Shown here in pieces: positions 34,335-46,019 of a DNA stretch of 64,000 nucleotides. Source of the stretch: Parapristionchus giblindavisi (taxonomy: Eukaryota > Nematoda > Chromadorea > Rhabditida > Diplogasteridae); NCBI GenBank assembly GCA_943737045.1, contig CALSFV010000243.1:389001-453000 (forward strand). The letters run 5' to 3'. Below the pieces are notes generated by a model. It searched no databases. It had not been told where the DNA came from and saw only the letters and a list, made by a program, of their open reading frames with translations. The stretch's first letter is position 1, and the number at the start of each line of letters is the position of its first letter. The position numbers and the translations under genes are program-made.

Positions 34335-37300
34335 CTAATCCACCTTTTTCTTGCCAACAAACATCGACAATAGCCTCCTACATACTATACTTGATATATT
34401 CACTATTATCAGTACGAGAATCACAACAACAGCCAAAATATCGCAATTACTATATTCGATCCAGTTCATGTCATGGAATTGTGGTCGGAGAGCGGGAGAA
34501 GGACCGAACTCAGCAGCGAACTCGACGTGCTTGATCAGCAGCTCCCTAGCCGAGAAGGGTTTCCTCTTGAGCTTCGCGGAGATGTGGCGGGAGTTTCGGC
34601 GGTAACTGCAAATTATTTATTTTTATTTATTTATTTATTTGATACACCCATGACAGGTGCGACAGCCAATACAGGAGCGATAAGAGAAATAAATTTACCT
34701 ATATATTTACCTTACCTTACCTATACCTACCTTTATCAATTATTTATTTATCAAATTTTTTATTTATGCACGAAACGAAACACATAAAAGTGAATAGTGA
34801 AAATTCATGAACTTTAAATCTGATATATTGGAGGGGGGTCAGGGTTTGATATCTCGGGGTGGAAAGGGGGAAAAATTACGCCATAGTCAGACTCTGTGCC
34901 CATACTATTATAACTCCAGAGCACAGCGTTTCGAGAGCGATCATGATGTAACAGTGAAAAGGTTAGAACGAAAAAGAGGAGTTTCGCAAAAGTGAAAGAG
35001 CACAACGGTACATGGTGTGCCGTACCGAAATTTTTGGAATTTTCCCAATTTTTTTAATGACCGCTCTCGAAGTGTTGGAGAAACTCTGTGCAGAGTCTCA
35101 GAAAAAAATGTTTGATACCTTTCGTCCTCCAGCACTTCCTTTACCACAGCAATAAACTTATCGGTGTTGATTATGTCGAACTTGCTCAGTACCTAAAATG
35201 TTGTTCACTCAAAAAATATTAGTTTCAAATATGAATATTTTGATGTCTATTTATCCACTTCTATTTTATCTTTCGTCTCTTTATATTTAAATTGTTATAT
35301 CTATCACATGCTCACACATGAAAGAGCCAGTCGAAATAAGAGTAAAAATAATGAATAATATTATTTATAATTATAATATTACTTATAAGTAATACTAATA
35401 CAAATCATTTTTTTCTATCGTCTGATCCTAGTGATTTAAAAGACATGAATGAACGAACATGGGGCAATTAGAATTAAATGCAATAATGGCTGATACCTTT
35501 CCCAGTTTGTTGAACTGCATCATGCCAGCGTTTCTCGGCTGATCTGCGAACAGCGGAATGAAGATACCTGAAAATAATCAAAGGTGGACACAGATTAAAG
35601 ATCAAAGATCAAAGATCAAACTCACCAGGAACGCCGAGCGTTGCTGTCTCCTGTGTTGAGGCCATTCCACCATGAGTGATGAATGCAGATAGACGAGGAT
35701 GACCTACAGAAAAAAATATTTAAATGCACACCCCGCGATAATTTGAAACTCTCCGCTCTGACCACACTCTCTCACTTTCTTTGCCTGCGAGAAAGTGTGG
35801 TCAGAGCGGAGGAAAATGTAGAATCAAAAATGGTGTCGTCAACGCACTCAATATGTCCACTTGTGGCATCCATGATTTCATCACGATGTTTTTCATACTA
35901 ATAGTGACGTTTCTCGAGAATTCGTCATCTTCCTCATATTTCCAGATAAAAGTGACTTCAGGGAACGTTTTCATCATCTGATTAGAGGAAAATTATTGAA
36001 AGGGTCATTGTCAAATGCATTTACAAATTATTATTCTCTATATTTAAAAAAAAATTTATGATGTTGTCAATCAGAAAGCTTGAAGCACAATGAGGCAACA
36101 CTTTCGTAGATAATTTAAATATTTATTTATTTATTCCATCACACATAATGAGAAAGATATGATAATGATATAGATGTGTGATAGTGATGTGATAATGAAT
36201 AGGAATGTTCCTTTAAAAGTGCATCCCCGGCTAATTTGGAACTATCCGCTCTTGCCACACTCTCTCACTATTTTTGTCTACGAGAGAGCTGAGCGTTTCA
36301 AATTAGCTCGGGATGTGCCTTTAAAGATTATGTTCTAGACCAATTGAACTTAATTATAATTTTAAAAAAATTAAAAAAAAACTTGCATTTAATATGGATT
36401 CCTTGACATCTTGGGAAAAATAGACACTCTTGATAAAGGATCCAAAAGACAACAACACAGTTTTGTCACGTCTCTGGAGAATCTCTTCCCATTCCTGCAT
36501 AAAATATGTATATTTAAAAAATATTTTTTACAATAAATACAATTAGCAAACTTTCGTATTCTACTGGTAGAAGATTAGCTACACTTTTAATGGATAGAAA
36601 GGAAACGTAATCTACAAAAAATGTAAAAATTCCAAAGTTGCCTAAAAAGACAAATGTTTTATAAAAAACAAAAGTTATATAAAAATACCAACCTCATCGA
36701 GTGGCTTCGGTTTCTTAACGCCTATGCCTCCTAGATGAACCACTTTGGTCATCGTCGGAGTCGCATAGTCAATCAATGGTTCGGTATAAACAAAGACATA
36801 GGCGGCGTTAGAGGCTATTTGCTTAAATAAATTATTTGTATATTTATAAAATCACTGAAAATCGGACCCTCATTGATGGAAAATCACCACCGAAACGGCC
36901 GCGAAATAGAGATTCTATCTGAAATGTCGACAATGATTTTCGAAACACAATATATCGAAATTAATGAAAGTCAGAGCCGTGGGTAGCTGTAAAGCTTCGC
37001 ACTAGCGCATAGTGTCCCTTTAAAAGTTCGAGCTCATTTGGAAATCTTCGTTCTGGCAACGCTCTCTAGTAGGCAGAGAAAGCGAGAGAGTGTGGTCAGA
37101 GAGGAGAGTTTCAAAATAGCTCGGGATGTGCCAGGGATCGTATTCTAACCATCTCTCTTCGAGGTTGGAACCAAATGTGTTCGAGACACGACGCATAGAG
37201 GTTCTTCAGTCGACTCCAAAATGAATGCACATCATGTTCCATCACGAATATACCTAAACACTGTAATTTAAGGCCCAAACTCAGCACTCTGATAGTACTC

Positions 37301-39489
37301 TCTCGCTTTGTTTGTTTACGAGAGAGTGTTTCTGGAGCGGAGAGTACAATTAGTTCGGAGGTGCGGATAGTTAAAATATGCTACTATACACAAAAAATTT
37401 AATAGTCTGTCAGCTATAACAAAAATGCTGAATTCTTTGTCTAAAGAAAACGGTAAAAGGTAAAGTTTATCAAGTTATTCAAGGCACTCTATTGCTAACT
37501 ATAAACCAGTGATAATTCTACATGATATTGGTAGGTCTAAATACCTCGATCGTCTTTACAAATACAATTAGTGCATATTCTCACTTGGATCGTATGAAGT
37601 AATTTGTGGAACGCCGAATTCTGCGTAAGTTGGTCCGAGGAGAGCACTTGAGAGCGAACTTATCAGGGCCTTCGGTTGGAGTAGGTGAGAGAGTGCTGGA
37701 AATCTAATTAATCGATAAAAGGATTAGGAAATCAATCGATGGAACCCCCTAGAATACACTCTTCTCATCCTTATGAAAGCCAGAACGATAGCTCATGATT
37801 GTCAGCATAGAAAGTCTCTCAAAATTAATGCTCTCTAGCTCGTCTGGCTTTCAAAGAAACAATGACGTATAAGGCACAATATAACTAACCTACATATTTC
37901 TTTTAAATAATTTACATTTTACGTGCATGCAAACCTATACTTGTACATCTATTATTATAATATTGTTAATTTAATTCCCCCCCCCCCCCCAAGACACTGT
38001 GACACACTGTAATACCTGTGAAGTACATTTTTTCTGAATAATAAACACCACCTAGTCCGCACAGTTCAAAGTGTTCCACAATCATGACATCGTAATTGTC
38101 CCTTTTGAGTCGCTCGATCAGTCCAGGTTCATCCAAAACCGCCTCGCATTGAGTCGCGTGGAGCTCACCAACATGAGAACCGAGCTGAAAGAGCTAAAGT
38201 AGTTTGAATTCTGCATGAAGTGCTCAAGTAGAGCTCAATAAGAGCTCAATTAGAGTCCAGGTAAGAGCTGAAAGAGCTCAAGTAGTACGAATTCTGATCG
38301 AATAATTGGGGCTGACAAGGGAACCGAGAATGGCGGGGACCATCAGTGCAAAATTCGTTGACATAGGTCGACTAGTACACCCCAGGGGGTCACAGAACTG
38401 TTTTGAACTGTTTGGATATTTGCTTTTGCACTGATGGTCCCCGCCATTCTCGGTTCCCTTGTGAATTCAAAGAACTCGGAAAGGTCAAAGAGATGTATTC
38501 ATGAGTGTTGATAAACTGTTTTTTTTTTGCTGCAAGTACAGTCAGAGGAATTTGCCCTACGCTAGGGTTTGTCAGCCAATGCTTCGTCAATTTTTACGTA
38601 CATATACGACCTCTGATAGAATCGTTCGATCATGCTTAATTTGCTACTTTTTACACATATGTTTCACGCGTTCTATGACTTGACACTTTCATTTTACAGT
38701 TCGTTGAGTCATCGTCAGATGTTCCTACCATATACGCCTTGATCGGATCAAATATGCTATCCCTGAAGACGTCACTCTTCAATCCAGTTGTGGATGAGTG
38801 CAGTCGTGTGGTGGCCTCGCTCGCTGCCACTCTTATGATCTTTGATCTCTGCGTGCAGTCATGGTACTCGTACTCGATGTCGGAAGTAAGCATCGTCTGA
38901 AAATTGCCTGGCTATAACAGCAATAACAGCATGGCATGGCTAATAACATAAAAGGATTTTCCAGAATTTGACAAAATTCCAAAAATAGCGAATGGTACTC
39001 TCATCTCATTGTGCACTCTTTCTTTTTCGCTCTATCTTTTTTGTCTCACCGACCGCTCTCAAAACACTGCGCGAACCACCTTCTCTCATTTCCATAGTAT
39101 GCGAGAGTAGTGCTAGAGCGGAGTGTTCGAATTTGCTCTGCGAGTTTTCGTTGATGTGGTAAAATTCTTAAAGCCTTTTAGGGAAAAATGTGCCAATTTT
39201 TCAGCTCTAATTTTAGTATTCGCAATAATATCGGGCAGTCACCATTCTGACACATTACCAATCACTGTCACTTTTATTTAAAAATGCTGTCGCTCCTCGG
39301 GCTTAGATAAATTATTTTTATTATTATTATTAGTACTTACAACATTGTGTCCTGCATCCACTAGCGTGTCTGCAATGTTGCCTAAGAATACGTTGACAGA
39401 ATAGCTGAATTTATGATGAAATATGAGAATATTGTAAGCGTCCGTTGATAGAGCGACCAGTAGTGCAATCAGTAACAATCTCATACGTT
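34335..39489 (-). CDS. UDP-glycosyltransferase, 13 exons
   Basis: UGTs transfer sugar from a UDP-sugar to lipophilic substrates in the ER lumen and serve detoxification. Exons (coding): 39484-39341, 38896-38729, 38184-38052, 37695-37585, 37253-37150, 36918-36868, 36821-36693, 36494-36387, 35977-35848, 35703-35626, 35567-35497, 35192-35119, 34605-34335. Total 523 aa, full family length, no stops. Seen: signal peptide MRLLLIALLVALSTDA, acceptor-binding N-domain with HHKFSYSVN, FGVPQITSYDPS, then the donor-binding signature FITHGGMASTQETATLGVP and FADQPRNAGMM (about 367-410), a membrane segment near 490-508 and a KKKVD tail that fits ER retention. The intron after 36387 appears to be GC-AG (AAT|GCAAGT). 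An acceptor ends 5 bases before the ATG, which suggests trans-splicing. A family A MITE sits in each of several introns. Confidence 0.93.
35595..35622. repeat. AAAGATC heptamer run in a UGT intron
   Basis: Three to four perfect heptamers touch the splice donor of UGT exon 10. Confidence 0.7.
35721..35813. mobile_element. MITE family A copy
   Basis: AATTTGAAACTCTCCGCTCT and the inverse CAGAGCGGAG around CTCTCACTTTCTTTGCC, in the intron between UGT exons 9 and 10; the far terminus is cut short. Confidence 0.75.
36210..36326. mobile_element. MITE family A copy
   Basis: Complete ends CCTTTAAAAGTGCATCCC and GGGATGTGCCTTTAAAG. In the GC-AG intron of the UGT gene. Confidence 0.85.
37017..37132. 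mobile_element. MITE family A copy
   Basis: CCCTTTAAAAGTTCGAGCTC to GCTCGGGATGTGCC; the right terminus lies 18 bases from the 3' end of UGT exon 5. Confidence 0.8.
37266..37365. mobile_element. MITE family A copy
   Basis: Degenerate left end, intact CTGGAGCGGAGAGTACAATTAG right half. It flanks the acceptor side of UGT exon 5, so this 104-bp exon has a MITE on each side. Confidence 0.75.
38316..38461. mobile_element. CAAGGGAA foldback B5, TGA target duplication
   Basis: The smallest of the set (146 bp): CAAGGGAACCGAGAATGGCG and exact inverse, flanked by TGA on both sides. In a UGT intron. Confidence 0.88.
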
Positions 39490-39524
39490 CTGCAAATAAT
39501 AACGAATAGCTATCGGTTAACTTC

Positions 39525-39636
39525 GAAGACATACCCAAGCTAATTTAAAACTTTCGCTCTGGCAATGCTCTCTCGTAAACAACGAAAGCGAGAGAGTAGT
39601 GCCAGAGTTTCAGATTAGCTCGGCGTGTGCCTTTAA
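39525..39636. mobile_element. MITE family A copy in the UGT upstream region
   Basis: Ends CCCAAGCTAATTTAAAACTT and GATTAGCTCGGCGTGTGCC. It starts about 36 bp upstream of the UGT trans-splice acceptor. Confidence 0.8.
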
Positions 39637-41106
39637 TTATAAAGGATACAAAATGACGACACAGTGGCGAATGGTTTTCGATAACGGTAATGTGCTACCA
39701 AATACGCTCTCAACTGCACAGAATGATCTCTTGACTCGAAAACAAAACAAAATGGCGTAGAACAAAATACGGTCTAACTTGAACGCGAACTTCGAAAAAC
39801 GAGACAGTGACCGTAGTTTGATATCATACAGTGTCACACCCAGAATAAAAATCTTCTTTTCTTATTCTCTAATCGTTGCTCTCTATTCTTTCTCTAACTT
39901 GTTCTCTTTTTGATCGACGATAATCAATTACGAGTAGTGTAGTGATTGAATGTAGTCTGATATGATTTCTCGCTATCGATAATGGCTGATATAGGTGGTA
40001 AAGGTAAAATATAGAGTTGGCATGCAATGGATCGTAAAAGCATTACGGGCCAGCAGCCTCGAAGGCCCCGAATAGCCAATTGTGGTAAAAGATAATAAAT
40101 GTACACGATTTATTTATTTGATACACCCATGACAGGTGCGACAGCAAATACAGAAACGATAAGAAAATAATACTAATAATATAAAAGACATGGGGAAGGT
40201 GGCAGGGGTTATTTAACGATAGTAATCAGCCGCCGTACCAATTCATTTTTTTTGGACTTTTCTGAAGTCCATTTCATTTTTTATTAACTCTCTTCATTTG
40301 CCTTTGCTCTCTCGTTTTATTCCATTCTCATTTTCGATAGATTTGGTACGGCGGCAGATCTCCTTTATTCCAGTAGGAGTGAGGTGGACGAGGCCATGTG
40401 ATCCATTCCATTGTTATTTCAAGGCCAATACAGTCCAGAGGGTCTAATCTCTTCTTCGGACCTACTTTAGGTGATAGTGATGATGATGATGATAATGATG
40501 ATAGTGATGGTGATCACTCATAAGTGATCTGTTACCTATCTATCAATGATACTTTGATGGTAAACAGTAGTGATTGATACGTTAGGTAAGGTCGACGAAA
40601 ACATCTTTCTCAAAAACCTACATTTCAGAAGGACACTAACAAAGTTTTGCAATAACGGGTGCTTAATTAAACTCAAAAAAACGTCTACTTTATTACTTCT
40701 ATGTTAACGTCCAAAGTAAAGTTAGCTAGTTTATTATAATATTACCGATGAACGCACTTGTCTTTGTTGGCGCAAGAAATCAAGAGATTTTAGTGAGACC
40801 GGAGAATCGTAAATAAGCTTGGGAGCATTGCTCCATTTCATATTCTTCCTATTGCAGAGCTAAGAAGGTGTGGAATTGGCGTAGACTTTTCCACGAAGGA
40901 TGATATGACAGATGTGAAACATATTCCGTCACTACTCTAGAACACCGTACCAGAACACCGTGCAAGTCAAAAGGATCATAAAAATAAAATAAACACGAAG
41001 TATAGCCATTTATTCTAGACTATTCTACACTTTTATGTTATACTATTGGACTGGTCCGGTGTTCTGGAGTAGTGCCCATATTCCACTGTGGGATGAATAG
41101 ATCTGT
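39637..41106. other. intergenic loop of the inverted duplication
   Basis: No gene recognised. It has a dispersed repeat with ATTTGATACACCCATGACAG (40100-40165, also at 34633-34690), the GGCC.GTGAT repeat fragment near 40425-40470 and a TGATGA-rich tract (40472-40515). The 41-bp segment around 40887 (GGATGATATGACAGATGTGA) recurs at 41520 and, inverted, at 41795. Confidence 0.5.
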
Positions 41107-41240
41107 GCCCGTATGCATGAACAACGGAAAACCGTTTTCCTGGAAAACTTGACTTCATTAGCGTAGGCGGAGGCGTTTTCCAAAAATCCTCCGCCTACGC
41201 TAATGACGTCACATTTTCCCTGAAAACGGATTTCCGTCAC
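41107..41240. mobile_element. MITE family D copy
   Basis: CCCGTATGCATGAACAACGG with an inner CGTAGGCGGAGGCGTTTTCC / inverse stem; the outer right end is diverged. Confidence 0.7.
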
Positions 41241-41410
41241 AGATCTCTTGGTTATGCCGTTCTCTTCACATGACGTACTATTTCTCTTTTTTTCTGCTAA
41301 TTCGACGCAGAAATCGTTGATAAAGTCCACTCGATAACTCTTCTCTTCACCAATTCTACTTCATTTTCACTGTTATTGAAATAAATATAAAAAGTTTTGG
41401 AAAAAAAAAA

Positions 41411-41903
41411 TTTAGAGTAAAAATACGAAACAAGCGTATATTATATATTAGCATATATACATATATTTTATATTTTTCCTATTGGATCATGAAATGATGA
41501 TAAAATTGGCGCACACTTTTCGACGAAGGATGATATGACAGATGTGAAACATATTCTCTCTCTTCTATGCTAATACGATACAGAGATCAAAGTCCACTCA
41601 AGAATCTTTCTTTTCACCAGTTAGGAAGGGACTATGTCGAATGATAACCGTTGAATAAGAACCGACTGGATGATAACCGGAAGCTACCGGATGAGAACTG
41701 AGCGTATGAGAACCCTCTCAATGAGAACTGAGCGCTTGAATGAGAACCGACCGGATGAGAAGCCGCTGAATGAGAACGTGTCGGATGATAACTCACATCT
41801 GTCATATCATCCTTCGTCGAAAAGTGTGCGCCAATTTTATCATCATTTCATGATACAATAGGAAAAATATAAAATGAAGCTTGTTTCGTATTTTACTCTA
41901 AAA
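41411..41903. mobile_element. foldback with ATGAGAACC-type core
   Basis: Arms (AGAGTAAAAATACGAAACAA ... GGCGCACACTTTTCGACGAA) return inverted at 41793-41903. The core 41637-41775 is a string of diverged ATGAGAACC units, like the minisatellite at 11306-12055. Confidence 0.7.
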
Positions 41904-42183
41904 TCTCTCCTTTTCTTGTACAGCAAAGAGCTTTAAAGAGCGTGGTCGGGTCGGCTTGGGACACGAGTCTGACGATGGCGTAATTTTCCCCCTTTCCACC
42001 CCCGAGATATCAAATCCTGACCACCCCCCCCCCCCAATATATCATATTTAAAGTTCATGAATTTTCACTATTCACTTTTATGTGTTTCGTTTCGTGCATA
42101 AATAAAAAAATTGATAAATAAATAATTGATAAAGGTAGGTAAGGTAAGGTAAATATATAGGCTGATAAATAAATAATTTGCAG

Positions 42184-42454
42184 TTACCGCCGAAACTCCC
42201 GCCATATCTCCGCGAAGCTCAAGAGGAAACCCTTCTCGGCTAGGGAGCTGCTGATCAAGCACGTCGAGTTCGCGGCTGAGTTCGGTCCTTCTCCCGCTCT
42301 CCGACCACAATCCCATGACATGAACTGGATCCAATATACTAATAGCGATATTATAGCTGTTGTTGTGATTCTAGTATTGATATTAGTGAATGTGTCCAGA
42401 ATACTGTTCTTGAGGCTATTGTCGATGTTTGTTGGAAAGAAAAAGGTGGATTAG
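42184..42454 (+). pseudogene. orphan last exon of a UGT gene
   Basis: A 271-bp open exon with TTTGCAG acceptor, same length and phase as the final exon of the intact UGT (34605-34335), encoding YRRNSRHISAKLKRKPFSAR to the KKKVD tail including the membrane segment, with AATAAA at 42524-42529. No other UGT exon exists upstream on this strand; the region to the left is foldback DNA. It is a duplication relic cut at the breakpoint. It remains free of stops, so duplication may be young or the exon could be spliced to something else. Confidence 0.9.
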
Positions 42455-42613
42455 CACGAATAAATTGTTTTGAAAGAATAATGTTGTTGTGTTTCTTGCA
42501 TGGCTATGAACTGTTTACGTGGTAATAAATTCAGAAACTACGTGGATAGGAGTGTAGCAAGAGCTATTTGAGTTGCTGTAAATTATTCTTTTAGCACTGA
42601 TTTCTATCGCTCT

Positions 42614-42732
42614 TTGAAGGTATATCCCGAGCTTGTTGCCTCTCCGCTCTGGCCGCACTCTCCTGCAGACAGAGATAGCGAGAGAGTGTTGCAAGAGCAG
42701 AGAGTTTGAAAATTAGGTTAAGGAGTGCCTTC
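42614..42732. mobile_element. MITE family A copy (right arm)
   Basis: CCTCTCCGCTCTGGCCGCAC and inverse GAGCAGAGAGTTTGAAAATT; matches the fragments near 34099-34150. Confidence 0.75.
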
Positions 42733-43085
42733 AACACTCAACGAACCGCTAGAATCAGGAAAAAACACATATTTCCAAGATATCAGAGTGTTCGAGTGAC
42801 AACGGCATCGCCCTCACTACACCTAGATCTAAACAAAATGAAAAAAAAAACATTATGTTTTTCTAAAAGCCTATTAAATTCTCTCCTTCAAATTTGGCTA
42901 TCAGATTTATACTTCATGATTTTTGAAAGCTTTCAGAAATAGTGCATTAATTTAAATTTTTCAATATATCTCTTTTCCAGAAATAATCAACGCTTCCAGA
43001 AAACACTTGTTTTCGCCAAAAATAAGCGAGTGGGGTAGCATAAAACCAGCTTCATGAAAAATTTTAATTTCAAATGGAGTACCTA

Positions 43086-43175
43086 CAAAGTCTTACCCGA
43101 TTTAATTTGAAACTCTTCGCTCTGGCACTGCTCTCTCGCTTTCCCTGTCTACGAGAGTGCGTTGTCCGAGCGTAG
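43086..43175. mobile_element. MITE family A copy (right arm)
   Basis: AATTTGAAACTCTTCGCTCT with diverged right half CCGAGCGTAGAGTAAG. Confidence 0.65.
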
Positions 43176-43410
43176 AGTAAGAAAAAGGGGTTTGCCTTGA
43201 TGCGGACCTCATGAGTCATTCTCGGTTCAAGCAACATTAATTCCTTTTTTTCCTCCTTAGACATAAATTTCGCTGGAGACGATGATGATATTCGGGAATG
43301 AATTCTATTATCAAAAATTTAAATAATTTCGAAAAAAGAATAATAGAAAAATATTAAAGGACTAGCTCAATATTCATCGAATATATACATAAGATATAAG
43401 ATAAGATATA

Positions 43411-44212
43411 GGGTGATGTAAACAATAAATTGTGGCAAACTTGTGCTTTTTGCAGGTGCGTGACAAGGATTGACAACTTTATCGCACCCAATTGCAGTCA
43501 GACATCAAATTTAATACAGATTGTTGTCAATGTGTCTAATAAATATTTATGGTTGCAATTAATGAATGAACTGTTGACAGACAAGAAAAATGAGGATGAT
43601 ACAAGTCATGACCAGAGAAATGTGCTTCTTTCTAGTCAGACAACAAAAAATCTTCTTTTTGATGTCAATCGATTCTTGCCTTCTCATTGACATCAAAACG
43701 AATATTTTTTGTTGTCTGAATAGAAAGAAGCTCATTTCTCTAGTCATTCCATTTTTTGGTGCATTTTCACATCCTCATAATAATGAGACGATAGTTCATT
43801 AGTCAAAGCGGCGCACCTCAGACAGGTTTGGTGACACGGCGGAGAGTGTGACAGAGAGAATCATTTGATGCCATCTCGCACGCACACCCTCTCTAATGCA
43901 GTCCACCAAACCCGCCTGGCATCCGCCTCGCCCTCTTTATAAGTTGGAAAACAATGATTAGCCCTTCATTGTTGCCTCGAAATTACAGAGGCTGAACTAA
44001 CGTGTTCTGACATGAATCATCCTCAGTTTTCTTGTCTGTCTACAAAATAGTCACTATCTGTTGCCACATTTATTTATTTCATACATTGACTACAATCGTT
44101 TTACTTTTTGAAGTCTGACAACAACGTTCTCCGATAAAGTTGTCAATCGTTTGCCGTTGTCACACACCTGTAAAAAGCACAAGTTTGCCAAAATTTATTG
44201 TTTACATCACCC
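43411..44212. mobile_element. foldback element, GGGTGATGTAAAC ends, TA-flanked
   Basis: The arms GGGTGATGTAAACAATAAAT / inverse include GGCAAACTTGTGCTTTTT and lie between TA dinucleotides. Inside are a second palindrome (43578-43750, TTTTGATGTCAAT around the axis) and a 200-bp segment (43805-44005) that is the inverse of 47704-47903. Inserted in the right arm only. Confidence 0.75.
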
Positions 44213-44389
44213 TATATCAAGAAATCGCTGATCTCCGAAAAGAATCGCAAAGCAAGGATCACATGAGCAAAAGCGCACGAGCATTTGACGCTCCAACAGT
44301 GGAAGTAGATCGTATTCTCAGACGAAACCAAGTTTCTGATGATTGCTACGGTGGGAATAAATCATTTTTGTCGTTCGGCTGGCACTAGA

Positions 44390-45125
44390 TAGGATGTGAA
44401 GTACCAGTTCACCATCTTGAAGCATGTGGGAGGATAGTTGATGCTATGGGGTTGTTTCTCAAAAGATGTGGCTGGCACCTTGGCTCTTGTGAAGGGAGTT
44501 ATGAAGAAGGAGATCTTCAAGAGACACATTTCCTTCCTTCAAACATCTTTTTATGAGGTATAGAAGCTTTAGGCACCTTAATTTAGCGAAATTCCGCTAG
44601 TGTTCGCTTGATGTCCATTGTACTGAGCCCCAGTCTCCTTCGAGAGGCAGGTAATCAGACCATCTGATGTCGTGATCGTCTTACCAGGTCTTACATTAGC
44701 CTTCTTCACTGTTTCTGCACAGATTGAAGTGTTGGTGACCTTCAGGATAGTCGAAATAGACACTCGGAACTGTGGTGACAGGGAGCAAGCGACAGTCACA
44801 TCTGACGCCCACGACGAATGGATTCTCGCTCGGATATCGGTAGATTCTTGCTCCCTAGAATCCGTGTCATGCTTTTAGAACGGTATAACACACATTGGTA
44901 GCAAAACGAGTGAAAAAAATCGAAGAAATCGATGAAATCGAAAATCTCATTTTTGTGACTTTTGATAAAATCGAAATAAAATTCACTGTAAGGGCTCAAC
45001 CGGGGTGAATTTTGTGCAAGACACGTAAAAACACTTTCAAAATAATCCCTGAAAAGCTGGACTCGATTGGTTGAGTTTGAAAAAAGTTATGGCGAAAAAA
45101 CCAAAAGTCAATAACCTTTTGGCCA
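44390..45125 (+). mobile_element. Tc1-like transposase relic
   Basis: 44400-44550 translates (one stop) to KYQFTILKHVGG and then LMLWGCFSKDVAGTLALVKG, the region before the last catalytic residue of Tc1-type transposases. A terminus-like stretch AAAAGTCAATAACCTTTTGG + CCAGTACTATA is at 45095-45125. The opposite-strand segment 44600-44870 may be an N-terminal piece, but I am not sure. Confidence 0.55.
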
Positions 45126-45303
45126 GTACTATATATACTGAGTAGAATAGTAGCACATATAGCAGACCCATACTCATCTGAGCATCTATTGCCTGATTTG
45201 AAAAAAAAGATTGATTGATATACTGAGTAGAGGAGTTAGTAACGACAGAATAATATAATTTAATACTTTATTACATTCGCACCTTGGTACAGATTGCAGG
45301 GCT

Positions 45304-45410
45304 CAAAGGCACATCCCAAGGTAATTTGAAACGCTCTGCTCTGCAACACTCTCTCTCGCTTTATTTGTCTCCGAGAGAGTATTGCCAGAGCGGAGAGTAA
45401 AATTAGCCTT
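45304..45410. mobile_element. MITE family A copy
   Basis: Ends AAAGGCACATCCCAAGGTAA and GGAGAGTAAAATTAGCCTT; right-arm-specific block. Confidence 0.75.
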
Positions 45411-45613
45411 CAAGAGGTTTCCTTTCTTCGATTCATCGTTCTTACCAACAACAATAACAGCAGAACTAGTACCACATATGACTATCTCTTCCGTTACCGC
45501 ATCCATTAGTTTTATGGATGCAAGATATCCAGTTATGGTTATAATGATCATCCTTTGGCGGGTTATCTTTGTATCCGTCACTAACTATCGCATGAATGTT
45601 CTGAACATCCTAA

Positions 45614-46019
45614 CAAGGGAATCCCCAGAGGCCACACTCACCGATCAGGTTCAAATTTTTACTGGAGGTACACTTCATATAGGGATGATGTTTGGCGGTA
45701 TCAGAAATTGCTTAGCTCTTCTTTGAAATTTTAAAATTATTTTTAAAAATCGACAATGAAATTTACAGCGTGCATATCATTATCAGAAATAACACCATAA
45801 CATCGTAATCAGATTGAAAAAGTCACATATGCAATTTGATTGCTAAAAATCGGTTTTGAAGGCGTTTACGCCGTTTTTTGTTGATTTTTTAATTAATTTT
45901 AAAATTTCAAAGAAGAGCTAAGCAATTTCTGATACCGCCAAACATCATCCCTATATGAAGTGTACCTCCAGTAAAAATTTGTACCTGATCGGTGAGTGTG
46001 GCCTCAGGGAATTCCCTTG
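45614..46019. mobile_element. CAAGGGAA foldback B6, TAA target duplication
   Basis: CAAGGGAATCCCCAGAGGCC and the near-exact inverse, TAA on both sides. The stem is about 150 bp per arm including GATGATGTTTGGCGGTATCA. Confidence 0.88.
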
